Assembly (NCBI RefSeq): GCF_016862215.1
Contig: NZ_BOMN01000142.1
Location: 1 to 64,000 of the forward strand
DNA: 64,000 nt
DNA from: Winogradskya humida
GTDB lineage: Bacteria; Actinomycetota; Actinomycetes; Mycobacteriales; Micromonosporaceae
Direction: 5' to 3'
Under the pieces are notes generated by a model. That model was not told the origin of the DNA. It saw only the letters and a program-made list of their open reading frames with translations, and ran no database searches. Positions within the stretch are counted from its first letter, which is position 1. Every line of letters starts with the position of its first letter. The position numbers and the translations under genes were made by a program. Below are positions 1 through 10,075 of this stretch, piece after piece.

Positions 1-874
1 AGGGGCGGGCCAAGACCCAGCCGCGGCGGCCGTGCGGGAACGTGGTGCGGATCGGGGTGGAAACCCAGTCGTAGACGCGGGGTCCGTGGGCGCCGTCGCC
101 GCAGGAGATCCGCCGCCAGGCCCCGGCCCGGATCGTGTCGATGAGGGCGTCGACGCGGGTGGTGGTGTGCAGTCCAGAGGGCACTTCGTGGTCTTTGCGG
201 GTGGCCATCACGTAGTGGATGTCCTGTTCTTCGCACCAGTCGCGCAGGCCGCGGTTCTGGCCGTAGGCCTCGTCGGCGGTGAACCAGGCGAACGGCACCT
301 TCGCGTTGACGGCGCGTTCCAGCATGGCTTTCGCCTGCTGTGGTTTGGTCGCGAACGCGACTTCGTCCGCGATGTTCGCCGTGCGGCACCGGTCTCGGTC
401 GTCGGTCCACGATGCCGGCAGGTACAACTCCCGGTCGATCAACGCCCGCCCGGCCGGGGTGTGATAGGCCAGGAACACTCCGATCTGGCAGTTGTCGACC
501 TTGCCGGTGGTCCCGGTGTACTGCCTTTGGACACCGGCGGAGCGTTTGCCCTTCTTGATGAACCCGGTCTCGTCAGCGATCAGCACCCCACCCGGATCGC
601 CGATCTCCGCGACGATCCGGGCCCGGACGGCGTCACGAACCGCGTCCCGGTCGAAACACGGGCTGCACAGCAACGCCTGCATCGAGTCCGGAGTGGCATC
701 GCCGGCATGCTCGGCCAGGGTCCACCCGTTGCGCCGCTCGATCGGGGTCATCAACCCACGCAGATACTTCCTCGCCTGCCAGCGGGTCTCCACCCGGCCG
801 AAATGGTGCGAGAACTCCAGGAAGAACTCCTGGAACGCCTCGTCCCATCCCCGCACCTGCTCAACCGTCACCAC
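1..874 (-). CDS. IS701-family transposase (N-terminal ~291 residues)
   Basis: This DDE-type transposase moves the IS. The minus strand reads without interruption from a GTG at 874 to the window edge. It has the typical early segment (HFGRVETRWQARKYLRGLM) and the IADETGFIKKGK motif, whose Asp is the first catalytic acid of the family, followed by YTGTTGKVDNCQ and FTADEAYG, the latter carrying the second Asp. Full-length members are around 400 residues, so the last part, including the catalytic Glu, is off-window. Start choice is uncertain: two adjacent GTG codons exist at 874 and 871. Confidence 0.85.
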   Translation of the reverse strand, partial: MVTVEQVRGWDEAFQEFFLEFSHHFGRVETRWQARKYLRGLMTPIERRNGWTLAEHAGDATPDSMQALLCSPCFDRDAVRDAVRARIVAEIGDPGGVLIADETGFIKKGKRSAGVQRQYTGTTGKVDNCQIGVFLAYHTPAGRALIDRELYLPASWTDDRDRCRTANIADEVAFATKPQQAKAMLERAVNAKVPFAWFTADEAYGQNRGLRDWCEEQDIHYVMATRKDHEVPSGLHTTTRVDALIDTIRAGAWRRISCGDGAHGPRVYDWVSTPIRTTFPHGRRGWVLARP

Positions 875-925
875 GTCCGGCAAACGATCCAGAACTACTC
901 GAAGTAGTGATCCGCCGTAGCAGTA
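1..925 (-). mobile_element. IS701-family insertion sequence, cut by window edge
   Basis: The element contains an IS701-type transposase reading leftward off the window. I place its right end at about 925 because 926-929 reads CTAG, which fits the YTAR target preference reported for IS701 elements, and because the disrupted NTPase reading frame resumes exactly there. The other end and the second target copy lie outside the window, so the duplication cannot be confirmed. Confidence 0.7.
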
Positions 926-3900
926 CTAGGCCGACTGGCCGTGCTGAGCATGCCCGAGTTCCGGGGCCGGGTGGTCGATATCGAGAGCCTGCCGCCGGAG
1001 ACGCTGCCGCTCGAGAACTCGATCGCCATGCCTATCTACGCGCGCGGCATGACCTCCGAACAGCTACTCGACGCCGTCTGCGCGGCCGTCCGGGTGCCGC
1101 CCTCATCGGTCGGCGAACTGGCCCGGCGGCTGCAGAGCGACCGCGAGAGGCGCGCCGTCGTGATCGACGGGATCGACGAGGCGGCCGACCCGCACGCCGT
1201 GGTCGACCAAGTCCTCGTACCGCTGGTGCGGATGGCGGCCACGGTCGGGCTGAAGCTCCTGCTCGGCATGCGCCCGTACCTGGTCGATCGCTTTGAAATG
1301 CGCACTTTCACCCGGCTCGATGCCGAAGAGCCAGCCTACGCTGACCCGGCCAGCATGCTCATCTACGCGAGGCGCTGCCTGGTGGAGCTGTCACCGGATT
1401 CCCCTTATCGGGGACGGCCTGAGATCGCGGCGAAGGTCGCCCGCCTGATATCCGAGGCGGCAAAGAACTCGTTTCTGGTAGCGCTGATCAACAGTCGGAG
1501 CCTTGCCAACCGGAAGACCGCCATCGAGGGCGTCGACACCGACCGGCTCAAACTGCCCACCGATGCCGCCGTCGCGATGCGGGTTGACCTAGAGTACCGG
1601 CTCGGTGACTCCGCCCAGAAGGCCCGCCTCCTGATGACTCCCCTAGCCTTCGCTCAAGGTGACGGCCTGCCCTGGGAGAACATCTGGGCGCCGCTGGCCG
1701 CGGAGATGACGGGCGCCGCGGCCAACGACGACGACGTGGACTGGGTCATGCAGGCGGCCGGCGGCTACATCGTCGAGACCAGGGTCGGCGACCGGTCGGC
1801 CTACCGGCTCTATCACGAGGCCCTAGCCGAACACCTTCGACGGGACCACGATGAGGCGTCGGCTCACCGGGCCGCATTCTCGGTCCTGTACAAGCGGGTT
1901 CCCCTCGACGTGCACGGCAAGGCCGCGTGGGCGGCGGCCGGCGGCTACACGCGGTACTACCTGTCGGTGCACGCCGCCCGCGGTGGTGTCCTCGACTCCC
2001 TGCTGATCGACCCGGCTTATCTGCTCGCGGCTGAGCGGACCAACCTGTTGACCGCGCTCTCCGCGGTCTGCACCTCGGAGGGCCGCGCGTCAGCGGCGGC
2101 CTACCGCGAGGCTGCCCACCGGCTGACTGTCCAGGTGGGGACGGACGCCCTCTCTTACCTCGAACTGGCCGCGCACAAGCAGGGCGCCCGCCAGCTCGGC
2201 GCGGCGATCGCGAATCTGCGGGCGGACCGACTGTGGGCCGTTGACTGGGCGCGATGGCGACCGCAGACGCCCCACCGCGACCTCGGCAAGGCGTCGGAGT
2301 CGATCAACGCGCTCACCCTCGGCCGGCTCAACGCGCGGCGGGTTGTTGTCACCGCCAACTCCGACCGGCACGTCAACATCTGGGACTTTGCCACCGGCAA
2401 CCTCGTGCTCGACAGCGAGCTGACGGCCGGGCACCCACCGGCCCGGGTCGCCGTGCTCAGCGCGGGACCGTCGATGTATCTAGCCATCGGCGGCTCGACT
2501 GGCCGGGCCGGCAAGGACTGGATGGGCCACGTCACCACCTACGCGTTCCCAGCCGGGCAGCTCGTCGGTACCTTCTCCTCGGCCGACGTCGATCCCAGCT
2601 CCGGCGTCGGCCTGCTGCCCATCGAGGGGCGGCTGATGGTGCTGGCTCCACGCCCTTCGGGCGCGTTGTGGGCCTGGGATGCGGAGACCGGAGATCCAGC
2701 CGACCGGCCTCCGATCCGGCAGTACATCGACGACCGTTTCTGGTCGCTCGGGCACCTCGACGACCGGTCCGTCGCGGTGACCAGAAGCGCCACCCATGTC
2801 GTTCGCGTTCACGACATCGAGCAGCGGACCCTGCTGGCGGAGTTCCAGGCGTTCAGCGACACCCCGAACCGATCGTGTGCCGTGGGCCGGAGCGGAGGCA
2901 CCTTGTACTTCGTCGCCTACAGCCCCCGCAGCCTCGAAGTATGGGACACCGAGACCGGCAAGCTGTCACTGTCCATCGGCGGATTCGGCCGTGCGTTGAC
3001 CATCAACGGCGATCCGAAACATCACGACGCGGGCATGGCCCGAACCACTTCTCACCCGCGTCGCGACGTCATGGCGGGCCGCCTGCGCCCGTCCGACCGG
3101 ATGCTGTTCCCCGGTGCTCGACCGGCCACGTCGGACCGGTCCATCGTCAGCGCGACCGTCGTCGAGCGGGACAAGACGCCGGTCCTGGTCCTCGCCTACG
3201 ACGACGGGCAGATCCTGTGCAGGCCGCTGGCCGTGGGCGCACGTGCAGAGCCCCCGATGCAGGGACACCGCGGCGGCGTCCTCTTCATGCTGCCGACTGA
3301 GTTCGACGGACGGCCGATGCTGGTGACCGCGGGCGAGGACCGGAGCCTGCGGGTCTGGGACGTGCTGCCCGGCACCGTCCAGCACGCCAGCTGGGAGGCA
3401 GCCGAGCTCGGCGTCCAGTGCCTATCCAGCGCCACCCGCGACGGCGAGCCGGTCACCGTTGTGGCTACTGCCGACGCGAAGCTGCGGATATGGGACAGCC
3501 GCGGGGCAGAGGTGCTGTCCCAGCGCGTCGCGGGCCAGGTGTGGGACCTGTGCTCGCTGCCCGCCGACGAGACGGCGATCGTCTACGGCCCGGGCATCGA
3601 CCGTTCGCTGCGGGGTTGGAGCCTGGGTCGGACGGCCGTCATGGTGGCCGACCTATGGACCGGCCGAACCGGCTGGATCAGCGCGGTAGCGGCTCACCAA
3701 GGCACCGACCGTCCTTTGATCTTCGTAGCGGCCGAGAACGGCGACGTGCGGCTCTTCGACACGCGAGAGGGGACGGATCGGACAGTGGGCCGGGTCGGCA
3801 AGACCAGCAACCCGGTCGTCGCCTTGCTGGCTTCGACCGGCGCCGGCCCCGTCTATCTCGGCGTGGTGCAGCGCGACGGCACCCTCGGCCTATGGAACCT

Positions 3901-4423
3901 CCATCACCGGGGCCTCAGTCCGGTAGCGCGGTTCATCACCCGCGGCCCGGCATCGTGGATCCTGATCGACGCGGCTGAGCGGAGGGCGGTGGCCACCGTC
4001 GGTGGTCACCTGCTGCTGTTCCGCATTCCGGCTGGCTTCACCGAACGTCTATCCGCCCGCTCCCGCGGCTTGGAGCTCATCCGGACAATTACCCTGGACT
4101 CGGCGGTGACGGCCGCCTGCTACGACGACCACCTTCGCCTCATCTTCGTCGGCCAGGCCAGCTCGGTGAAGATCTACGACCGCTCGTTCGTGCTTGTCCA
4201 GGTGATCAGCTTGGGTGCCGGCGTGCGGAAGCTGGCCAGCCTGGGCCACGGCCGCATCGTCGCCGCCACTGACGCCGGCTCGGTCGGCCTAGCGGTGCTA
4301 CGGCCCCCGTCGTCCAGCGCCGTCATCGACGGCGTCGTCGTGCCGGAGAACGGGCAGCCAATATCGCTGCCGGGGGGAGCGCCATTACGGGGCGTGACGC
4401 AGACCGGTCGGACTGACGCTTGA
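926..4423 (+). pseudogene. STAND (NACHT-type) NTPase with WD40 repeats, N-terminus removed by IS701
   Basis: STAND NTPases with C-terminal WD40 propellers are signal-sensing switch proteins often linked to defence. The frame is open from 911 and the first usable start is a GTG at 941, but no Walker A motif is present. The first residues (LGRLAVLS) are those that normally follow the GKS of the P-loop. Walker B is intact (VVIDGIDEA, about residues 73-81 from 941). The NTPase/helical part runs to about residue 430, and WD40 blades (VNIWDF, LRVWDV, LRIWDS, VRLFDT and others) fill the rest. Loss of the P-loop and any N-terminal effector means it is almost certainly non-functional. The 3' 3.5 kb carries no other damage, so the insertion looks recent. 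Confidence 0.85.
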
Positions 4424-4825
4424 TTGCGCCGCGATCACCAACCTCAAGGGGCCTTGATGCCGTAGAGCGCGTGCACGCGGCGATCGGTCTGCACAACCTG
4501 ACTAGCGCCTTTGAGGTGGTTCTGACCCATTAAAGGTGTTTCGACAGCGATGACCAGGATCGCGGTTTGTCGACACGGACGTAAAAATATTCCATGTGAC
4601 CCCCCTCGGGTAGCCACTTCGCTCAACCGTGGCCCCCAGTCGGTGTCCGAGGCCGACCTGGACGCCGACCTCGCTGCGCTCGGGTTCGGGTCGGACACCG
4701 GCGACGACGGCCCGGCTCCGCCAGAACACGGATTCACCCGTCCGTGACTTTCGCCGACGCGGGGTCGTCGGGCAGAATTTGCCGGGCGATCTCGCGACCG
4801 TGAGTGCGGCGGCGACTAACAATTA
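4424..4825. other. Gene-poor spacer before the nuclease operon
   Basis: Four hundred bases separate the broken STAND gene from the defence operon. A possible 65-codon reading frame at 4550-4747 (+) has an acidic, gene-like second half but no recognisable domain and no clear ribosome site, so I do not call it. The promoter of the downstream operon must lie here; I see no unambiguous -10/-35 pair. Confidence 0.4.
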
Positions 4826-6220
4826 ATGCGCAGGTGGGGTTTGCGGGCTGATGACGAGTGTGCCTCGGCGGCCGAGCTCGTTTTCCTCGTCTCGTCCCGG
4901 GATGATGTCGGCGCGCGCACGGCAGATCAGTTCGAGTGGCAGGCTGCGATGGCAGCAGCCGACTGTCTCCGTCTCTATTGGGAGGAGCTCGGCGCCGACA
5001 GCGCATTCCGGGAAACAATCAAGATCCGAATAGTGTGTGAGCACCACGAGGACTGGACCGTCGTCTACTACGCGGACGCGACGCTCGTGTCTGCGAAACA
5101 CTACGGCGAGAACTTCAGTCCATACTCCACGATCAACTCCTTAATGGACGAAGGCGGCGTCGCACACCTTTTCAGCAGCTGGCTCGCACTACGCGAAAAG
5201 CCCACCACCCGCCTGGTTACCGCCACGGGTGCGTCCGGCGATACGGCAAAGCTCCTGGAGCTGGCTAGAGTCGCAATGGAAAGGCGACTTGACAGCGTGG
5301 GTCTCGATCCGACTCCGGAGCAAGTTGATACCCTCGAGAGGTTTCACCAAGCTCTCCTGAAGCATAGTGCTGGTTACCGCGATCACTGGGCAAAGGTCGA
5401 CGGCTTCCGACCCGGGGAGTCGGCCACGGGAACGCAGCAGCGTCAGCTGATTCGTTTCCTGTCTGGTTTCATGTTTCAGTACAACCCGGTGAACCGGCAT
5501 GTCATCGCCGACGCGGCGCCGACGCGGTTCGTTCTACCCCTACTCAACCGGCTCGGGATCATGGCGGACCCTGGCCCGGTCTGGGTCGCCGTTCTTGGGC
5601 TCGTTCGGCAGCGCATGCGGTCCCGAGGCCCCACACCATCCGGCGGGCTCCTGCCGGTCCGGCCCCTTGGATCCGGTGGCGGAACGGTTACGCCGGCCGA
5701 GGCAGAGGCAATGTTGGTCGCCCGAATCGTGACGCTGACCGATATTGACCAGGTAATCCAGCAAGCGATCACGCGGCCGACCGGGTTCGCTAACCTGCGG
5801 CGTTTGGTGAGATTCAGCCGGTTGGCGATCAAGATGGAGGCGGGAAGCTGCCCCGACACCATGATCGAGCTGGCCGAGCGGCTCCACCGCGAGTGGTTGA
5901 ACTACTGGCGTGATCACGACCTGGACCCGACCGCACGCAGCCGCAAGCGGCGGTTGGAGCGTGACCTGCTTAGGATCAGTGTCAAGGCAACGGTACTGGT
6001 GAGACAGCGCGACGCGGCGTGGGGACCGACACTGTGGCAGCAGCTCGAGACCGAGCTGGAACGCAGCCAAGACATTCTGCCGCCCGGTATAGACGTCAGC
6101 CTTGCGCTCGGCGGGTTATGCGACCTCGCCAGCAATGGCGAGGTGTGGTTCAGCGAAAGCTTCGACGTCGATCACGAACAGGCACGCCGGCGTTCCGCGA
6201 GAGGAGGAGACGACTCATGA
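4826..6220 (+). CDS. Lamassu/ABC-3C effector: Cap4/DUF4297-like dsDNA nuclease
   Basis: This is the predicted effector that cuts DNA when the partner ATPase senses invading DNA. The N-terminal ~110 residues carry the signature of the Cap4/DUF4297 branch of the PD-(D/E)XK fold: a helix GARTADQFEWQAAMAAADC (residues 29-47), then EHHED (72-76) and LVSAKHYG (87-94), giving an E..ED..SxK active-site pattern (E75/D76, K91). The remaining ~350 residues are helical and unassigned, as in LmuA/DdmA proteins. The ATG at 4826 is the only good start before the conserved helix, and its ribosome site is weak. The stop overlaps the next start (ATGA), so the three genes are one translationally coupled operon. 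Family call is from motifs only. Confidence 0.75.
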   Translation: MRRWGLRADDECASAAELVFLVSSRDDVGARTADQFEWQAAMAAADCLRLYWEELGADSAFRETIKIRIVCEHHEDWTVVYYADATLVSAKHYGENFSPYSTINSLMDEGGVAHLFSSWLALREKPTTRLVTATGASGDTAKLLELARVAMERRLDSVGLDPTPEQVDTLERFHQALLKHSAGYRDHWAKVDGFRPGESATGTQQRQLIRFLSGFMFQYNPVNRHVIADAAPTRFVLPLLNRLGIMADPGPVWVAVLGLVRQRMRSRGPTPSGGLLPVRPLGSGGGTVTPAEAEAMLVARIVTLTDIDQVIQQAITRPTGFANLRRLVRFSRLAIKMEAGSCPDTMIELAERLHREWLNYWRDHDLDPTARSRKRRLERDLLRISVKATVLVRQRDAAWGPTLWQQLETELERSQDILPPGIDVSLALGGLCDLASNGEVWFSESFDVDHEQARRRSARGGDDS

Positions 6221-6786
6221 CGGCGCCCGACGCTGATGAGCTCGCGTTGCTACGCGAGGATCTCGCCTACCACCAGGCACGAGTACTGCTCCTCGTCACC
6301 GCGGTCTCCGCCGAGCCGGGACATGCCCGCAAGCTCGACGGTCTGACGAAACTCGCCAAGCTTGACTTCCTCCTGCGCTACCCGGCACTGGCAAGCGTTG
6401 TACTCGACCCGCTCGATCCTCGTGACCCACGCTTGCAGCTCGATGACGAAGACCACCGAGAACCGACAGCGGTGGAGGCCCCCATGACCCGGTACAAATA
6501 CGGTCCCTGGGATGACCGGTATTACATGATCATCGGTGCTCTTGTCGGTCGCGGATTACTTAAATACGCCCGCGGGCGGCAGGGCAGCGTCGCCCTGGCA
6601 CCCACAGCGGCCGGCCGCAAGACGGCAGCCGAGATGGCCGGGACCACACAATGGTCGGAGATCGCCGGGCGCAGCCAGGCCATCGCCCAGGCATCGACCG
6701 GGTTAACAGGTAATGCATTGAAGGAACTGATCTACCAGAGGCTGGCTGACCTAATGGACCGACCGCACCGGCAGGTGATCCGGTGA
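6217..6786 (+). CDS. Lamassu/ABC-3C middle component (LmuC/DdmB-like)
   Basis: This 189-residue protein sits between effector and ATPase, where the small middle component of Lamassu/ABC-3C systems bridges nuclease and SMC subunits. The start ATG overlaps the effector stop and has a strong ribosome site (GAGGAGGAGA, 6201-6210). Recognisable features are a helical N-terminus with LDGLTKLAKLDFLLRYP and a central MTRYKYGPWDDRYYMIIGALVGRGLL segment with winged-helix character. The family has few invariant residues, so the call leans on operon position. The stop overlaps the next GTG start (GTGA). Confidence 0.7.
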   Translation: MTAPDADELALLREDLAYHQARVLLLVTAVSAEPGHARKLDGLTKLAKLDFLLRYPALASVVLDPLDPRDPRLQLDDEDHREPTAVEAPMTRYKYGPWDDRYYMIIGALVGRGLLKYARGRQGSVALAPTAAGRKTAAEMAGTTQWSEIAGRSQAIAQASTGLTGNALKELIYQRLADLMDRPHRQVIR

Positions 6787-8711
6787 CCACTACGTTCCGG
6801 CTCAACACCGTCACCCTTGATACCGTCGAAGGCCAGGTGGAGTACTCCTTCGCAGCGGATCTCACCATCCTCGCCGGGCCCACTGCCGTCGGCAAGACCA
6901 CCCTCCTCGAAGCGATCAAGTACGGCTTCGGTGGGGACGGAATGTTGGCTCCCGTGGTCGTCTCGAGCGTGACCGCGGTAAGCATCGACGTCACCCTTGG
7001 GCAGGGCCGCTACCTTCTCACCCGCAGCGTGGACCCGGGTAAGCGCCGGACGGTACGTGTGACCGATTTGAAGAGCGGCGAACGGTTACCCGACCACAGT
7101 ACCGAGCTCAACGACACCCCGAGCCTGTCCGGGCTGCTCATGGGTGCCCTAGGCTTCGCCGACGATATGCGCGCCGCCGCCCGCGCAAGCGGCAGCACAA
7201 GAGCCGGCGCACGGATCACATTTAGCGACATCTACTCCTACCTCTACGTCCCCCAGGCCGACATCAACCGCGACATCGCCAGAAGCCACGACCAGTACCT
7301 TGCACCAAAACGCAAAGCCGTCTTCGAGTTGCTATTCGGACTCACCGATCAGTCCCTTCTAGCACTGCGGTCGAGAGCCACCCAGCTGAACGGCGAAGTC
7401 GACGAGGCCAAAAAAGAAACGACGACTATTCGCAACTTCCTCGCGACGACCCGCACCACGAGCAAGGAAGAGGCACTCAACGCCCACGGCGACGCCCGCA
7501 ACGACCAGATAGCAACAGAAGCCGCCCTGCGAGTTCTGCGGGAAGAAATCACACCCGCGGTCGACCACGAAACCCAGGTGTTGCGTGATCTATTAACCGA
7601 CGGCGAACGTCGGCTCGCTGAAGCCAGGTCTGCGACCACGGCCTTGATTCGCCAGAGTACAGAGCTGACCGCAGAGAAACGGCGTGTCGAGGGCGACATC
7701 GCCCGACTCCGCCGCATGCGTGACGCCGGCGCCCGCATCGCCAACATCGAGTTCGTAGCATGCCCGCGATGCATGCAATCACTCACCAACCGGCCCGTCG
7801 CAGACGGAACATGCCGCGTATGCCTGCAACCGGATCCCGTCGCTGGCCATACGGACACCGACCAATACGAGGAACGGCAGCTCGCTAGCCAGCTTCGCGA
7901 AATGGACGATCAACTTGCAGCCATCGCCGGGCAGCTTCACGTCACCAACGACGCAGTCACCGACCGCGAGAAACTCGTCAGAGAACTGACGATCGATATC
8001 GAACATCGCACGGCAGCCCGGGTCACCCCTCGCCTACAGGCATTCGCCGATGCATCCGGCCGACTGGCGACAGCTTTGGCTCGGCAGCGCGAGCTCGATG
8101 GCGTGCTCCGGCAATGGGACCGCGTCGACGACCTAATCGCGGCTGAGGAACGGCTGGCCGCAGACAGAGACGCGATTCGTTCCGAGATCGCCCGGCGGGA
8201 GGAAGCCATCGATGAGCGGCGCGGCGAAATCCTCACCGAGCTTAACGCCGAATTCAACCGCGCACTGCGCAGCATCGGCGTCCCCGGCATTAAGACAGCA
8301 CACATCCACCCCACCAACTATTTGCCTATCTTGAATGGCGAGCCTTTCTTCAAGATGAGTCGCGGCGGCGGCATCATCACCGCCACGCAAATCGCCTACT
8401 GGACGACAATGCTGTATGTCGTGGTCAGCCGCGGCGACACCTACTACCCCTCGTTCCTACTCATTGACAGCCCGCGCATGGCCTTGAACTCCGCCACCGA
8501 CATCTCCACAGCCCTGTACCGTCGCCTGCGTGCCCTTTCCGGCGCGCTGCCGGGGAAGCTGCAAATGATCGTCGCGGACAATGAGCTGCCCGACGCGGTC
8601 CAACGAGACTTCGCCGAGCTGGACTTCGATTACGAGCATCCCACCGTTGGCACTATCGCCCACCCGGGGCCGAACGCCGTGCAGCCCGTCAGCCAGGACG
8701 ACGCCCAGTAA
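6783..8711 (+). CDS. Lamassu/ABC-3C SMC/Rad50-like ATPase (LmuB/DdmC-like)
   Basis: This ABC-type ATPase is expected to recognise DNA structures and release the nuclease. Walker A is GPTAVGKT (residues 32-39) and Walker B is FLLIDSPRM (Asp near 562), with a ~360-residue coiled-coil arm between. The arm is interrupted near its middle by two CxxC pairs (C327/C330 and C344/C347), a zinc-binding tip. Rad50 has one CxxC per chain and dimerises through it; two pairs in one chain could bind zinc alone. A QADINRDIARSHDQYLAPKRK segment at about 161-180 resembles the Q-loop side of the head. A hairpin just after the stop probably ends the operon. Confidence 0.82.
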   Translation: MTTTFRLNTVTLDTVEGQVEYSFAADLTILAGPTAVGKTTLLEAIKYGFGGDGMLAPVVVSSVTAVSIDVTLGQGRYLLTRSVDPGKRRTVRVTDLKSGERLPDHSTELNDTPSLSGLLMGALGFADDMRAAARASGSTRAGARITFSDIYSYLYVPQADINRDIARSHDQYLAPKRKAVFELLFGLTDQSLLALRSRATQLNGEVDEAKKETTTIRNFLATTRTTSKEEALNAHGDARNDQIATEAALRVLREEITPAVDHETQVLRDLLTDGERRLAEARSATTALIRQSTELTAEKRRVEGDIARLRRMRDAGARIANIEFVACPRCMQSLTNRPVADGTCRVCLQPDPVAGHTDTDQYEERQLASQLREMDDQLAAIAGQLHVTNDAVTDREKLVRELTIDIEHRTAARVTPRLQAFADASGRLATALARQRELDGVLRQWDRVDDLIAAEERLAADRDAIRSEIARREEAIDERRGEILTELNAEFNRALRSIGVPGIKTAHIHPTNYLPILNGEPFFKMSRGGGIITATQIAYWTTMLYVVVSRGDTYYPSFLLIDSPRMALNSATDISTALYRRLRALSGALPGKLQMIVADNELPDAVQRDFAELDFDYEHPTVGTIAHPGPNAVQPVSQDDAQ

Positions 8712-8715
8712 GCAC

Positions 8716-8737
8716 CTTTCGCCGGAATGGGCGAAAG
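8716..8737 (+). terminator. Hairpin ending the Lamassu-like operon
   Basis: CTTTCGCC (8716-8723) pairs with GGCGAAAG (8730-8737) across a 6-base loop, starting 5 bases after the ATPase stop. There is no U-tract, as is common in actinobacteria. Confidence 0.6.
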
Positions 8738-8830
8738 CGGTAACAGCTCGCCCCGTTGTGGCCCAGCCTCGGGGCCCTAAACGCTGCGGAGGGCTGAGTG
8801 GCTTCGGAGCTAGTCGGCCTACAATGGTGA

Positions 8831-9651
8831 TTAAGTCTTTAACGGATTGGACGAGCCGGTCGAGCGGGACGGCGGTGAGCGCGTCGCCAGGCCGGATCTA
8901 TCGAGCAACTTCGACAGCTCGTGCCAGTCGGCGTCTTGCCGCGGCGTACCAGCTAGTAGAGCGGTTACCACCGTGTCGCTACTTCGAGGGTCCCGCAGAG
9001 CTGCAAGCAGGATCGCCGTGAAGGAAGCCTCGTTGAGCCAACCCTTAATTACCGGCCCGGGCGGGCGGATCCAGGCTGGATCGATCCCAACGGCCTCACC
9101 GGCCCTTGGAATCGTGTAGACGGAGTTCAGCCCTGGCCCGGCATACCGGCTTCCTTCAAGAGCCGGAAGAAGTTGTATCTGCCCCTGAAGTTAGGGTTGC
9201 CGAGGACGACGAGCTTTTCTCTCTCCAGTAGGGCCAAGGCCCGGACGAGCTGGCGTCGCATGCCGGCCGAGCGTTGCCCGGTACTCGTGGCAGCAGGTAA
9301 TAGGTCGACCCAGGCGGCCAGCTGCTCGGTTCGGTGCAGCAGCGGTCGCGTGTTGTCGACGCCGACCCCTGGCGGACGACGTGCTTGGGCCTCGAACAGC
9401 GCGATCAAGTACAGCTGCAGCGCCCATCCCTTTAACGGGGCTAGCGCTGCGGCTGGTGACGCCACCACGGCAGCCTCCGGCCCCGGAGTCCGCGCCCGGA
9501 TGAGGTCTCGGCGGATCTCATATGACGCCCGGTTCTGCCCGCCGCCTTCGTGAATCTTGCGCAGCTCCTGCCGGGCACGCTCGTACGACCGACGATGCGC
9601 GTGCATAGCGCCGGCCCGATCATGATGGCGCTGTTGTTCGCGAACGTTCAC
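8831..9651 (-). pseudogene. Hypothetical winged-helix-like protein, broken by a -1 frameshift
   Basis: The first part (GTG at 9651 or ATG at 9606 to a TGA at 9127-9129) encodes a basic helical start, SYERARQELRKIHEGGG, and a winged-helix-like LVVLGNPNFRGRYNFFRLLKEAG segment. Right after the stop, another frame continues with protein-like sequence (VYTIPRAGEAVGIDPAWI, GWLNEASFTAILLAALRDP) up to a TAA at 8831-8833 and has no start codon of its own. The simplest reading is one gene of about 270 residues with a one-base change near 9130; programmed frameshifting is possible. Function unknown. It converges on the Lamassu-like operon. Confidence 0.55.
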
Positions 9652-9668
9652 GACCGCCAAGAGTATTG

Positions 9669-9780
9669 TGACCGATCAGCCGAACCAAGAAGTTCCTTCG
9701 CTCGAAGGCCAACGAGGACGCTGAGCCAATCCGCTCTCCGACCTGCCAGGACGGCCACCTGGCATACGCGGCTGATCGGT
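9669..9780. repeat. 13-bp inverted repeat flanking a Cys-rich reading frame
   Basis: GACCGATCAGCCG (9669-9681) recurs inverted as CGGCTGATCGGTC (9768-9780). A plus-strand frame through and beyond it reads CQDGHLAYAADRSWCCLACD and then RCHRCPDIEKRC, a Cys/His-rich pattern like a small zinc-binding protein, but it lacks a start codon. It may be a degraded gene. Confidence 0.35.
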
Positions 9781-9886
9781 CATGGTGCTGTTTGGCCTGC
9801 GACTTGTACCGGTGCCATCGTTGCCCAGACATCGAGAAGCGGTGCTGGCGGATTGCCCGACCGGCAAACTCGGCGAAGGGATTACT

Positions 9887-10075
9887 GTGCAAAATCTGGT
9901 ATTGGTCGGGTTGTACGCCGTGGTGGCTCTGCTCGCGGCAGCGCTCGTCGGCGCGTTCTCTGGATGGTTGTCGTGGCTCGATGACCGCCGGGTCCCGCGA
10001 GCCGTGCTTGTTGGCGGCTCGGCCTCTGGCGCTGCTCTCGTGCTTGCTGTCGCCGTCGCGGCCCTGCTGACCTGA
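9887..10075 (+). CDS. Small two-helix membrane protein (62 aa)
   Basis: A GTG at 9887 follows a good ribosome site (GAAGGG, 9875-9880). The product has two hydrophobic helices (about residues 3-25 and 41-61) joined by a charged SWLDDRRVPR turn, so it should sit in the cytoplasmic membrane as a hairpin. No family recognised. The same frame stays open upstream to 9782, but the start at 9887 removes a non-hydrophobic, unconvincing extension. It lies between two damaged genes in the defence-like region, which could suggest an accessory or toxin-like role; that is speculation. Confidence 0.55.
   Translation: MQNLVLVGLYAVVALLAAALVGAFSGWLSWLDDRRVPRAVLVGGSASGAALVLAVAVAALLT

Noticed and set aside
941-4423. 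Treating the WD40 gene as intact with a start at GTG 941
   Set aside because: The protein would begin just behind a missing Walker A motif while keeping Walker B, and an IS701 end lies directly upstream.
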